A stretch of DNA of 64,000 nucleotides from Candidatus Peregrinibacteria bacterium (GCA_030649955.1 JAUSFD010000015.1:1-64000), one strand, 5' to 3'; shown: positions 7,030 through 15,919, counted from the stretch's first letter. Made by a program: numbers and translations. The notes: a model not told the origin generated them from the sequence alone.

Positions 7030-8274
7030 ATGTCCGACACATTCCGTTCTCTCTTCTCCGGCTCCCGCGGTTCCGGAGCGTCACCCCAGCGTGACGATGC
7101 CACCGCATCCTCTCCCTCCTCCCGCGAGGTGCGTCCGGATATGCCGCCCGGTGCGGTGATCCGCGTGCTCGGCGTAGGCGGCGGCGGTGGTAACGCCGTC
7201 GAGCGGATGATCGAGGGGAAGGTCATGGGCGTCGAGTTCATCGTCGTGAATACCGACGTGCAGGCGCTCTATCACAACGCCGCACCCAAGAAGATCACGC
7301 TCGGCCGCGGCACAACCCGCGGGCTGGGTGCCGGTGCGAATCCCGATATCGGGAAGAAGGCTGCGGAGGAATCCCTCGAGGAGATCAAGGCATCCCTCGA
7401 AGGGACGGATATGCTCTTCATTACCGCGGGTCTGGGTGGAGGTACCGGCAGCGGCGCCAGCGGCATCATCGCGGAGTGCGCGCGCTCCATGGGCATCCTC
7501 ACCGTCGCCGTCGTCACGAAGCCCTTCAGCTTCGAGGGCTTCAAGCGCCGCAAACAGGCGGAGGAGGCACTGGAGATGCTCAAGGGGAAAGTCGATACGC
7601 TCATCATTATCCCAAACGACAAGATCCTCTCCCTTATCGACAAGACGACCCCCCTCACGGAGGCCTTCCAGGTGGTCGACGAGGTCCTCAAGCACGCGAT
7701 CGAAGGAATTTCGAACCTCATCACAGAGCACGGGCTCGTCAACGTCGACTTCGCCGACGTGAAGGCGATCATGCAGGACGCCGGCACGGCGCTCATGGGC
7801 ATCGGCTACGGGACGGGGGACAGTAGGGCATCCGAGGCCGCACGTGCAGCTATTGATAGCCCACTCCTCGAGACCAGCATCAACGGCGCCCAGGGTATCC
7901 TCTTCAACATCACGGGTGGCAATGATCTCTCGATGTTCGAGGTGGATGAAGCCGCACGGATCATCACGGAGGCCGCTGCACCGGAGGCGAACATCATCTT
8001 CGGCGCAGTGATCAACGAGGCGTACACCGGCCAGGTGAAGTGCACGGTCATCGCGACGGGCTTCGACGAGAAGGACCTGCCCACCGTTCAGGCAATGGGC
8101 ACGCCCGCGCAGCGCTTGCTCAAGGGCGCCCTCGCACGCCCAGGAGCCACTTCCGAGAAGACGGATTCCCGCACCCAATTCAGCCAGGATGGCTCCATCA
8201 AGTCCACGTCCATCGATTTGGATGAGCAGGAGCTGGAGGTGCCCGCCTTCATGAGGAAGCCGCTCAGTAAATAA
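7030..8274 (+). CDS. ftsZ: cell division GTPase FtsZ
   Basis: The 414-residue tubulin-like GTPase forms the division ring. It shows the GTP loop GLGGGTGSGASG (about residues 134-145), an early glycine-rich motif VLGVGGGGGNAVERM, the T7 synergy loop NVDFADVKAIM, and a short conserved tail VPAFMRKPLSK that should bind FtsA. The leader before the ATG is pyrimidine-rich (TCTTTCCC) with no Shine-Dalgarno site. It is the second gene of the ftsAZ pair; element A2 begins at its stop codon. Confidence 0.97.
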   Translation: MSDTFRSLFSGSRGSGASPQRDDATASSPSSREVRPDMPPGAVIRVLGVGGGGGNAVERMIEGKVMGVEFIVVNTDVQALYHNAAPKKITLGRGTTRGLGAGANPDIGKKAAEESLEEIKASLEGTDMLFITAGLGGGTGSGASGIIAECARSMGILTVAVVTKPFSFEGFKRRKQAEEALEMLKGKVDTLIIIPNDKILSLIDKTTPLTEAFQVVDEVLKHAIEGISNLITEHGLVNVDFADVKAIMQDAGTALMGIGYGTGDSRASEAARAAIDSPLLETSINGAQGILFNITGGNDLSMFEVDEAARIITEAAAPEANIIFGAVINEAYTGQVKCTVIATGFDEKDLPTVQAMGTPAQRLLKGALARPGATSEKTDSRTQFSQDGSIKSTSIDLDEQELEVPAFMRKPLSK

Positions 8275-8360
8275 GGCAGGAATGGCAGGAAAGGCAGGTA
8301 GGGCAGGAAAGAGAAAGAACCTTCCTGCCTTTTCTGCCCTCACTGCCCTTTCTGCCTTTA
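8273..8360. repeat. inverted periodic element A2 (period 9)
   Basis: The left arm units are AAGGCAGGA, ATGGCAGGA, AAGGCAGGT, AGGGCAGGA; the right arm is inverted with the same period. It fills the gap between the convergent ends of ftsZ and dut and overlaps both gene ends. Confidence 0.85.
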
Positions 8361-8795
8361 TCCGTGGGTCCCCGTACTCCCAAACCCCCCTCGCGATTCT
8401 TTCCCGTGCGAGGTTACCTCCTCCCATTCCGCCCGGTCGGTACGGACGAAGAGGCCCTGGGCGATGCGCTCGCCGCGCTCCACGGTGACAGGCGCATCCG
8501 AGGTATTCTGCACCTGCACGAAGATCTCGTCCGTTGTTCCGTGGTAATCCTGGTCGATGACGCCCAGCGAGTGCGGGCACACGAGGGATTTGCGACGGGG
8601 GAGCGAACTCCGTGGGAGGATGAGGAGGGCGTAGCCCTCCGGCACCGCGACAATCACATTCCCCGGCACGAGGCCGATCGCGTGCGGTGGGATGACCGTG
8701 GTTTCGCGCGTGAGCAAATCGAAGCCCACTGCTCCCGCAGTGGCGTACTGCGGAAGAGGGAGAGTAGCGTCGACGCGTTGAATGCGCACCTGCAT
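8358..8795 (-). CDS. dut: dUTP diphosphatase
   Basis: The 145-residue trimeric dUTPase hydrolyses dUTP to dUMP, keeping uracil out of DNA and feeding dTMP synthesis. All five motifs are present in order: AGAVGFDL, PRSSLP, GVIDQDYHG, RGERIAQGLF and the C-terminal arm GGFGSTGTHG. Length is typical. It converges with ftsZ and lies 53 bases downstream of the large gene that starts at 13765. Confidence 0.95.
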   Translation of the reverse strand: MQVRIQRVDATLPLPQYATAGAVGFDLLTRETTVIPPHAIGLVPGNVIVAVPEGYALLILPRSSLPRRKSLVCPHSLGVIDQDYHGTTDEIFVQVQNTSDAPVTVERGERIAQGLFVRTDRAEWEEVTSHGKESRGGFGSTGTHG

Positions 8796-8848
8796 GCATC
8801 AAGGATGCTCGTCACGCGCGAAGAGTGCAACTCAGTGTGCTGCCCTTT

Positions 8849-11800
8849 CTACTTGATGGGCGATCGTGCTTGCGCTGCGTTGAATACGTCTTTGTACTCG
8901 AGTTTCTTCGCGCCCTCGAAGTCGAATTTCTCCGTGTGCGCCTTCAGCACCTCACGGAGTTTGTCCCTGCCGGGTTTCGTCTTGAGTACTGTTGTGAGGT
9001 CTCTCACGAATTGCTCCGTCTGCCTAAAGACTTTCTTCGATAGATCCGGATCGTTCTTCCTGAAGGGTTCCCCTGGAACGTAGTTCTGCACTGTTACACC
9101 CTCAGTGAGATGGATGGCACTGCCGAGCTTATCCTGGGCGAAGAGATCCCCGAGGAATTCCGTCATATTGTGACGGTACTTGTTCGCAGGGAGATGACCT
9201 CCGGAGGGACAGACCGTGCTCAACTGGTACTCCGTCATCGAGGGGCGGTTGGTGAAATCGGAACCATTTTCCGTGAGGATGTTATCCATGTGAATGTACG
9301 ACGTGAGCATTTGGGCGAGCTGCACAGCATCGGTTTCCGTGAAGCGTTCAATGCCCTCTTCATCGAGCGTCAGGAGGTGCCCGAGGATCTGGAGACGGGA
9401 ATTGAATCCCACGTACGCGTTCTTCCAGCCTTCTGTGGTCACTTTCTGACGGCTCCCGGAGATGACGTTGGCCAGGTTGCCGATGTCCTTGAAGTCGAGC
9501 TGCGTGATCATGAAGGGGATGTCCTCGTGGTCGATGCCCTCCGCAAAGCGGTCCTTGGCTTTGTTCACACGTTTCTGCACTTCCTCGTTTCGCGCGACCT
9601 CCAGGTGGAGCCAGAGCGTGGTCTTGATGCCAGGTTTGAACTCCATCCCCGGTCCTTTCTCCTGCAAGCTCTTCCCGAGGCGCTCCACTTCTGCAAAGGA
9701 GTTGTTCTTCTGGTAGAAGTAGTCGATGAACGGGAACTTCATGAGGATTCCTCCTTTCTCTCCTGCGAGAACACGGAGGCGGTCGATGGAGAGGAGGCCG
9801 TGACGAACACCTTGGACTATGTAGTAGAACTTTTCCTCCATGGACATCTTCCCATTGCGGATCGCGTACTCGATCAACTCCTCGTAGCGGTGCGCCTTCA
9901 CATCGACGGGAATTTCCCTGTGGATTCCGTTCTTCCTGTCGTGCTCCCACTCCGTGTGGAGCCTGAGCTGCATCTCCAAATCGCTGGCCATGCCCCCTTG
10001 GATGTTGCTCAACTGGTCAGCAGTATCCGTGAACTCCTTCTTCCCACTACTGATCTTCGAGTCGTTGTGGCTGCGCCACTGGTAGTAGAGCTCCTTGTCC
10101 TCCCAGATCTCCGTGATCATCTTGCGGAGCCACGTATCGCGTAGCACATCATCGTACTTGCACGCGTCGTAGGGCATCTGGAACCTAGAGAGCTCACTCA
10201 ATTTCTCCCACAGTCCCAAGTCGTTCCACTCGAGCTCGCCGCGCTTGGAGAGGAGGCTCAGGATACCGCGGATCTGGTCCTTGTTGTTCGAACCGGGGAT
10301 CATCTCAAGGACGCTGTGGCTATCGTCGTTTTCCAGGGCCTTCTCCCACTTCTCCACAGCCTCAAGTTCTGCACCAGAGTAGCGGCGTTTGTGGTACTGC
10401 TTGAGGCCGTAGAGGTAGTTCCCCATGAGGGGGATGTTCTTCCCCACGGTGAGGGCATCCGTGAGCACCCCTCCCACTTCACCGAGGAGACGGTCCTGAC
10501 GGCGTTTGTAGATCGATTGCACGTCCTCCCATGTGTTCTTCCACAGCTGCGCGAAGTCGAGGAGGCTCATCGGTTTCATGCCTTCGAAAAGCGACCAGAA
10601 ATCACCCGCCATGCTCTTCTGCTCCTTGCTCGTGTCGCGCTTCGCATTGCGGAATTCCCCGATGACCTTCGTTACTTTGGTCACGTTCTTCGCAAGTGCC
10701 ACGATCGCTTTCTTGTAGCCAGGATCCTGCTCCGGCGGGAGGACATTCTGTCCGTGGTAATCCTTCGTGAAGTCCGCACCGGGGGGCGTTTCCCTCCTGA
10801 TGAAGATGTAGTTGAGGATGTCGTAATCCTTCTGCGCGACGTCGTAGTGGGGTAGGACGAAGTGGGCCTGCTGCTTGTAGCCGTCCATGAACGCTTTCAT
10901 CGTCTCGAGACCTCCCTGGATATTGAGGAGCTCCTGTTTCGCGTTGATCGCTTCCGTAGAGCTTGTAGAGGTATCCTCATCCTTTCCTTCCTTTTGCTTA
11001 TCGTCACTGTCACCATTCTTGTGAGGATGATGCGAGAGGGCAAGCTTTAAGTCGAAGGCATTCTTGCCTGCATCACCGAGATTCTCGAAGAACGGCTTCG
11101 CCACCTTGTCCACTTCCTCCTGCCCCTGCTGCTCGCGCCGGTCGAGCCGGTCGAAGAGGAGCTGCTCCTCGCGACGGAAGGGACCGTAGAGCCCCCCCCT
11201 CTTGTACGTGTCGTAGCGGTTGATGAACTCGTCCCGCAGGGCATCGCGAATCATTTCGTTGTAGACATTTGTAACGAGTTCCGGATGCCCTTTGCACCGG
11301 CGCTCCGCCTCCTTACGAATGGCATCGCGCTGCTGGTCTATCCCGTAGACGGACTCGAGTTCTGCGAGGAGCGTGTCGGAAGCATCTTCCCCCTCTGCGA
11401 GCTGTTCGAAGGCGAACGGCCACTGTTCCCCAAGGAGAATCTGCGGGAGGACACGTGACCGGCGCTTGAGGACATCGAGGATCGCGTGCCCGCGCTCGTG
11501 CTCGTAGGTGAGCCTCCCCTGGTCTGACCCCCGCAAATTCGCGCGGATGTGGATGGTTCCCGTCGCGTAGTCGTAGTACCCCTCCCGCCCCTGCATCACC
11601 GCTTCAGCCGTTTCCCACTGCACCTTCTCCTGCCACGGCCCCTCGAGGGGAGGGAAGTTCTGGAGCTGCTTCGCAGCCCTGCGCATGTCGATGATCGCCT
11701 GCTCCGCCTCCAGGAGGTACGCGCGCGCGACGGTGATGCTCGGCACAGGTGGGGGAGTGTTGGGATTCAATGCCAAGCGCGCATCGCTGAGCCGGCCCAC

Positions 11801-13765
11801 GATCCACGACGCACGTTTTTGAATGGCATCATCGACGCGGAGGAGTTGCGTCACGGAGTGCTTCAACGAGGGGGAGAACTCCCCCCCAGGCAGCAGGGCA
11901 GCGGTCGCTTCCGTGAGGTAGACGTCATTGTGATCGCACCGTTGGAGGATCTCCTCCTTCTCCGCACCCTCACGCGACAGATTCTTCTGCAGACGCTCGC
12001 GCTCGATGAGGGACTCCGTGTCCGTGTCCGCGAGGGACGTGAGCATCTTCGAGATCATCTCGCGCTTCTCGCGCGTGAACTCCGTCGCGAGGATCGCCTT
12101 CCCCTGCTCGCGCACCTTCGCGAGCGATTCCTCCGATCCATCGATTGCCGCGTACGCCTGGAACTCTGACGAGAGCCCGTCGAGAATCGTCCAGGGGTCT
12201 GCATCCTGGCCCAGGTATTTTCGGAGGAGTGCGGTAGCGCCATCGCCGTACGCGTTCTTGAGCGCGTTCACCTTCGCAATCTTCCGGACGGTTTCCCACG
12301 CCCACTGCTCCGCTTTCCGCTGATCCTCGCGTGCCTCCTCCACAATGCGATCCAGTGCTGTTCCACCGTTGCGAGCAATTGTCTCGTCCTCCAGTGTCTG
12401 GAGGCACTCGGTGTCGAACTCGAGTGTACTGAGGGTGACATCGGATTGTGCGACTTTCGCTCTATCCTCCGTGGCGTGCTCGAGCACCGTGTTCGCCCGC
12501 TGCCTGCGGCTCTCGAACACATCGAAGAGTGCAGAGCAGGAGTAGCCGTGCTTCGTAAGTGCGGCTCGATTGGTACCTTCATCTGTGGAACCTCGCGGGA
12601 TCCCGAGGTCACGGTACGCTGTAGCGAGCAGTTGCACATCGTGCTTCAGCACCGCTTCCGCGCGGTGCTTGAGCTGCGCACGGAGTAAGCTCTCGAGCTT
12701 CCGCTTCCGGTCCGTGAGCGTATCGAGGTAGCTCTTGTGCTTCGTTGACGGATCCTTCGCTTCGACATCACTCTGTGCGAGTCCGAAGTTCCCCTCGCGC
12801 TTGGCGATCTGGAGAGCGTCCATGATGTAGTTGAGCATCTCGTCGTGCTTCGCTGGATCGGTGATGATCGTATCGAGCTTGAGGGCACGGGAGATCGCCC
12901 ACCGATCAACGAGGTTCACCTTGAGCGCACGCTTCACCTCAACACCTTCACTCTCATTGAGGTGTGTGAGATCGAGTGTATCGAGGTTCAAGTCTCCCTC
13001 CATGAACAGGAGGGCGAGGTTCCTGTTCCCACGCATCTGCGTGCGGAACTCCTCCCACGCCGTCTTCCGGCCGCGGAGTTTGTTCACGAATTTCGCTGCG
13101 AGGTTTGGCTTCTCCGCCCCCAGGAGACCCTGCGCTTTCCGTTCGAGACGTTGCACGAGGTTCTCGTACTCGTCCTGGCGCTGCGTAACACTCCGGAGCA
13201 GCGTGAGTGTGTGATCGGGTGTCTGCAGGTAGCGTTCGAGGTACTTGGCTCGCTCCTCCTTCAGGCGTCCCGTGATTTTCTCTGCGAGTTCGGGATTGTC
13301 ATCACCAGCAAGTTTTGTAATGAGATCGCGAATGGAGAGTGATTGCGCGTACGACCGTCTTTCCGGATTGAAGACCTTGAGCGCGGCTTTCTTCTTGTCG
13401 CTCTCCGGAGGGAGTGCCTCGATCTCCGCATCGGACTTCTGGAATGATTCTGCGACGAGGGTCTTCCCGCCCAGTTCCCGTGCGATAACCCGTGCGCGTG
13501 TCCGCGCATCGAAGCCGACAGCTTCGGCGATCTCCTCGGAGTCGATCACGAGCGCGAGGTCCTGGAGGATTGCCGATGGGATGACGGGTCCCATTTCCTC
13601 ACGCGCGCGTGCAATCCCGCTCTGCACAGGTGAAGGGAACTTCAGACTGCCACCCTCTGCGCTCTCCTGTCCGTCATCACGACTCTTGGCAAACGGAAGC
13701 TCCCGCTGCTCCCGGGTGGGAGAGTGGTGGGAGGCAATGCGCGCAACGTGGAAGCGGCGCAGCAT
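8849..13765 (-). CDS. very large protein (1638 aa) with an HExxH motif
   Basis: I do not recognise a full-length family. No signal peptide or transmembrane segment is visible and the protein is highly charged and helical, so it is probably cytoplasmic unless exported by another route. At residues 756-760 it has HERGH in a hydrophobic context (LTYEHERGHAILDVL), the HExxH zinc-site pattern of metallopeptidases; glutamate-rich helices follow about 20-100 residues later and could supply a third ligand. A Lys/Asp/Ser-rich low-complexity linker occurs near residues 915-945. The TAG of the upstream membrane-protein gene directly abuts this ATG (TAGATG), implying coupled translation. Confidence 0.7.
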   Translation of the reverse strand: MLRRFHVARIASHHSPTREQRELPFAKSRDDGQESAEGGSLKFPSPVQSGIARAREEMGPVIPSAILQDLALVIDSEEIAEAVGFDARTRARVIARELGGKTLVAESFQKSDAEIEALPPESDKKKAALKVFNPERRSYAQSLSIRDLITKLAGDDNPELAEKITGRLKEERAKYLERYLQTPDHTLTLLRSVTQRQDEYENLVQRLERKAQGLLGAEKPNLAAKFVNKLRGRKTAWEEFRTQMRGNRNLALLFMEGDLNLDTLDLTHLNESEGVEVKRALKVNLVDRWAISRALKLDTIITDPAKHDEMLNYIMDALQIAKREGNFGLAQSDVEAKDPSTKHKSYLDTLTDRKRKLESLLRAQLKHRAEAVLKHDVQLLATAYRDLGIPRGSTDEGTNRAALTKHGYSCSALFDVFESRRQRANTVLEHATEDRAKVAQSDVTLSTLEFDTECLQTLEDETIARNGGTALDRIVEEAREDQRKAEQWAWETVRKIAKVNALKNAYGDGATALLRKYLGQDADPWTILDGLSSEFQAYAAIDGSEESLAKVREQGKAILATEFTREKREMISKMLTSLADTDTESLIERERLQKNLSREGAEKEEILQRCDHNDVYLTEATAALLPGGEFSPSLKHSVTQLLRVDDAIQKRASWIVGRLSDARLALNPNTPPPVPSITVARAYLLEAEQAIIDMRRAAKQLQNFPPLEGPWQEKVQWETAEAVMQGREGYYDYATGTIHIRANLRGSDQGRLTYEHERGHAILDVLKRRSRVLPQILLGEQWPFAFEQLAEGEDASDTLLAELESVYGIDQQRDAIRKEAERRCKGHPELVTNVYNEMIRDALRDEFINRYDTYKRGGLYGPFRREEQLLFDRLDRREQQGQEEVDKVAKPFFENLGDAGKNAFDLKLALSHHPHKNGDSDDKQKEGKDEDTSTSSTEAINAKQELLNIQGGLETMKAFMDGYKQQAHFVLPHYDVAQKDYDILNYIFIRRETPPGADFTKDYHGQNVLPPEQDPGYKKAIVALAKNVTKVTKVIGEFRNAKRDTSKEQKSMAGDFWSLFEGMKPMSLLDFAQLWKNTWEDVQSIYKRRQDRLLGEVGGVLTDALTVGKNIPLMGNYLYGLKQYHKRRYSGAELEAVEKWEKALENDDSHSVLEMIPGSNNKDQIRGILSLLSKRGELEWNDLGLWEKLSELSRFQMPYDACKYDDVLRDTWLRKMITEIWEDKELYYQWRSHNDSKISSGKKEFTDTADQLSNIQGGMASDLEMQLRLHTEWEHDRKNGIHREIPVDVKAHRYEELIEYAIRNGKMSMEEKFYYIVQGVRHGLLSIDRLRVLAGEKGGILMKFPFIDYFYQKNNSFAEVERLGKSLQEKGPGMEFKPGIKTTLWLHLEVARNEEVQKRVNKAKDRFAEGIDHEDIPFMITQLDFKDIGNLANVISGSRQKVTTEGWKNAYVGFNSRLQILGHLLTLDEEGIERFTETDAVQLAQMLTSYIHMDNILTENGSDFTNRPSMTEYQLSTVCPSGGHLPANKYRHNMTEFLGDLFAQDKLGSAIHLTEGVTVQNYVPGEPFRKNDPDLSKKVFRQTEQFVRDLTTVLKTKPGRDKLREVLKAHTEKFDFEGAKKLEYKDVFNAAQARSPIK

Positions 13766-14254
13766 CTATAGTTTACAGATACGAATAATAGTGTCAAGTA
13801 CTCTCTCCTTCTGCCCCAGACGCTCCGGTAAATAGTGCCGCAGGATCGTGCGGACGAGTTCGGGTTCCAAACGATGATCGAGTTGCATCACTCCCTCTCG
13901 GTGCAGAGCGTGCGACCGCTTGATGATGTGGAGTTCGTTTCCCGCAGGGGTCGAGAGGACCCAGAAATCGCTGCAGTGCGTCCACTCCGTGAAGGTGCTG
14001 TCGATTAGGTAGCCGTTCGCGTAGATGCTGATGGTCTTCGGCTGCGGCACGTGCCTGTGCATGAGCGCGTAGAACACCGCGGCGAGCACCAGCACCACGA
14101 GGAAACTCCACTCCCCAGCGAAAATCCCGAATCCAATGCAACCGATGACGAAGATCCCCGCGAGCGTGTACCACAGCTTCGTGCGTGCGTAGACCGGGCG
14201 GCTGAATGCCGTCCAACTGAGGACGCTCTCTGGGTGTGGGGTGTGTGTGTCCAA
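13766..14254 (-). CDS. two-TM membrane protein, 162 aa
   Basis: Two adjacent hydrophobic segments (LAGIFVIGCIGFGIF and FLVVLVLAAVFYAL, about residues 30-65) are followed by a beta-rich cytoplasmic-type domain of about 95 residues. I do not recognise a named family. The frame is open to 14359, but that part overlaps the promoter; the TTG at 14254 starts nine bases after the -10 (14264-14269) and fits a leaderless start. It directly precedes and is coupled to the giant HExxH gene, so the two may act together, for example a membrane partner for the large protein; this is inference. Confidence 0.6.
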   Translation of the reverse strand: MDTHTPHPESVLSWTAFSRPVYARTKLWYTLAGIFVIGCIGFGIFAGEWSFLVVLVLAAVFYALMHRHVPQPKTISIYANGYLIDSTFTEWTHCSDFWVLSTPAGNELHIIKRSHALHREGVMQLDHRLEPELVRTILRHYLPERLGQKERVLDTIIRICKL

Positions 14255-14263
14255 AATCCTTCT

Positions 14264-14269
14264 ATTGTA
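14264..14269 (-). promoter_or_regulatory. -10 element for the two-gene unit 14254-8849
   Basis: Minus-strand TACAAT in the context TTTTCCGCTACAATAG, closely matching the element before 4273. It ends nine bases before the TTG at 14254. Confidence 0.5.
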
Positions 14270-14531
14270 GCGGAAAACTCGCATTCCTACACGCGGGGGA
14301 TCTTGCGTGATATTGGAGAACAGTATCCGGTGATTGATGCCGATTTTTCGCTCTAGCAAGCGGCATTCCTAACCCCTATTCCTCGGCTGCCCCCCCGAGT
14401 GGGTGAGGTGATTTTCTCATCAGCAAGCCGAGTATGAGAGGTCCATTGGCACTTCCTTGACCGAAGCGCAGCACGCCGTAGACTTCAGCATCCTCACACG
14501 AGGAATTCTATTTCTCTTCCGTCAAGTTCCC

Positions 14532-14699
14532 ATGACACCCGAAGGAAAGACTTCGCTGGAGACTGCTCGCACTCACCCGGAAACCTATCCTGGTCCCATT
14601 GTGCAGGCGTCGAGGGAGTTTCACGATACGCAGTGGTTGCTCTTCACGATGGGGCTGATTCCGAATCTCGACACACTCCGTGATAGGGACGAGGATTGA
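14532..14699 (+). CDS. small hypothetical protein, 55 aa
   Basis: Short soluble frame, MTPEGKTSLETARTHPE at its start, ending in RDRDED. No family recognised. The frame is open from 14457, but the ATG at 14532 gives a more likely N-terminus. It overlaps the Nudix-like remnant in another frame, which raises doubt that both are real. Confidence 0.3.
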   Translation: MTPEGKTSLETARTHPETYPGPIVQASREFHDTQWLLFTMGLIPNLDTLRDRDED

Positions 14700-14850
14700 G
14701 CGGACGAGGAGGGAGTGGCCATTGATTTTGTCTGATGAACATGATGCATATATGTGGGTTGATCCGCATGAGATTCGCAATACTTCAACCGTGATTCCCT
14801 TCGCAGGAAATATCACGAAAGAAGTCATTGCAGGATTAGCGAAAAAATAG
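14680..14850 (+). pseudogene. Nudix hydrolase-like C-terminal remnant
   Basis: A 56-codon frame from GTG 14680 contains LILSDEHDAYMWVDPHEI followed by a hydrophobic-helical tail. This resembles the end of Nudix hydrolases (SDEH..YxWV..xEL). The Nudix box and catalytic half are absent, and the frame closes with TGA at 14656-14658. It is probably the tail of a destroyed gene in the tRNA-Val island. Confidence 0.4.
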
Positions 14851-15093
14851 GACGTGAAGGAATTGATCTTGTGAGCTGTGCTGTAGGAGGTGAGGAGGAC
14901 TGATCGGGGGAGTGAAGAATTGGCATGAGCATGGAGAATGGCAAAGGTTATCGAGGATTGGCATTTCTCCTGCAATTTCAATACCTTTTGCTCATAAAAG
15001 TTTGCGACGTATCCCCTTGGACTGCCTCACGTTCATTGGTACTCTTTCACAGCTCCCTGATGGTCTTTCGACATGCACTGTTCAATACTCTTC
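14851..15093. other. non-coding stretch before the tRNA-Val fragment
   Basis: No convincing gene seen. The short frames here lack family features. The region is more AT-rich than most of the window and looks like debris between the Nudix remnant and the tRNA fragment. Confidence 0.4.
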
Positions 15094-15106
15094 GGGCAAT
15101 TAGCTC
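15094..15106 (+). repeat. 5' fragment of tRNA-Val
   Basis: Thirteen bases GGGCAATTAGCTC are identical to the first 13 bases of the intact tRNA-Val 112 bases downstream. The match stops exactly after AGCTC, where a hairpin element begins. The same break point is seen in the tRNA-Lys copy. Confidence 0.7.
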
Positions 15107-15170
15107 CCTCCTTCGCCCTGTGCGCGGGGCTACGGAGGGCAGGCAGCTGGCGCCAGCTTCGCTTGCCATC
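15107..15170. repeat. TTCG/TACG hairpin element after the tRNA-Val fragment
   Basis: CCTCC pairs with GGAGG around an inner GCCC/GGGGC stem in which TTCG faces TACG (15107-15139). A perfect 14-base palindrome AGCTGGCGCCAGCT follows at 15145-15158. It is related to the elements at 320-350 and 38801-38867. Confidence 0.6.
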
Positions 15171-15205
15171 CTCGATCCTTCTACGTTCACAGCATCAACC
15201 TCTCC

Positions 15206-15282
15206 GGGCAATTAGCTCAGCTGGCTAGAGCGCCACATTGACATTGTGGAGGTCACTGGTTCAAGTCCAGTATTGCCCACCA
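15206..15282 (+). tRNA. tRNA-Val (anticodon GAC)
   Basis: The acceptor GGGCAAT (15206-15212) pairs with ATTGCCC (15272-15278). The anticodon stem CCACA/TGTGG encloses loop TTGACAT, anticodon GAC. T-arm GGTTCAAGTCC, discriminator A and encoded CCA to 15282. Confidence 0.95.
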
Positions 15283-15312
15283 TTCGACTATATCATCGAT
15301 TCATGATATAAT
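15283..15312 (+). promoter_or_regulatory. promoter of the acetyltransferase gene
   Basis: TTCGAC (15283-15288), an 18-base spacer and consensus TATAAT (15307-15312), ending seven bases before the GTG start, so the mRNA is predicted leaderless. Confidence 0.6.
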
Positions 15313-15319
15313 ATTCTGA

Positions 15320-15919
15320 GTGCATAACATTCAATTTCTCTCGGGCGAAGAGGCATCCGAAGCCCTTAATCGTGAAGAGGGTAAATACACTCTTGCACTG
15401 ACACATAATCTTGTTGGTGGATTCGCAGATGATTATCGACGAGTAACGGACAATTCGCCAGATGCAGAAATTGATTGGCAACCATGTGTGGAACATTGCC
15501 TCAAAAGTGTTGAAAATCTTAAAAGAGAGGGAAACATTTTTGTTGTATTACAGGATGGTAAGCCAGTGGGTATGCAAGGATACAAGTATGCAGGACAAGA
15601 TCCAACAACAGGACAAGGAGTATATGAGCTAGCACATGGCTCTATCTTGGAAGAGGCAGAAGGTCGAGGATACCTAAAAAAACTTGTATCTTTGACTCTG
15701 CAGAACATTCGAGAAAAACATGGCTGTGTTCATGTGATATTTGGTTCTTCAAATAAGAATTTTGCAGAAAAATTAGCCTCTCGTTTTCACTTTGAACCAA
15801 TGTCTTTGGAACGACTCTATCAAATTGATCACTCCAAAATGGATGTATCTGAGTACACACAAGAAATAGAAACAAAAAGGAAGAATGGGATTACGTTCTA
15901 TCTGCTACCCGGAAAATAA
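15320..15919 (+). CDS. GNAT-like N-acetyltransferase
   Basis: The 199-residue protein has GNAT features: a central strand NIFVVLQDGKPVGMQGYKY, then YELAHGSILEEAEGRGYLKKLV, matching the acetyl-CoA loop region (R-G-x-G-x-L type), and a late segment ASRFHFEPMSLERLY. The substrate is unknown. Codon usage is clearly more AT-rich than the neighbours, and it sits immediately 3' of tRNA-Val, so recent transfer is likely. The GTG start is set by the TATAAT seven bases upstream. Confidence 0.65.
   Translation: MHNIQFLSGEEASEALNREEGKYTLALTHNLVGGFADDYRRVTDNSPDAEIDWQPCVEHCLKSVENLKREGNIFVVLQDGKPVGMQGYKYAGQDPTTGQGVYELAHGSILEEAEGRGYLKKLVSLTLQNIREKHGCVHVIFGSSNKNFAEKLASRFHFEPMSLERLYQIDHSKMDVSEYTQEIETKRKNGITFYLLPGK

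Noticed and set aside
5764-8274. Recoded UGA (glycine) as in some CPR lineages
   Set aside because: TGA terminates ftsA and other genes at the expected family ends, and in-frame TGA is absent from conserved proteins.
7081-8802. 573-codon frame antisense to ftsZ and dut
   Set aside because: Composition follows the opposite strand's codons, there is no family motif, and ftsZ and dut are certain.
14912-15103. 63-codon frame before the tRNA-Val fragment
   Set aside because: No family features, and it ends inside the tRNA fragment; probably chance.
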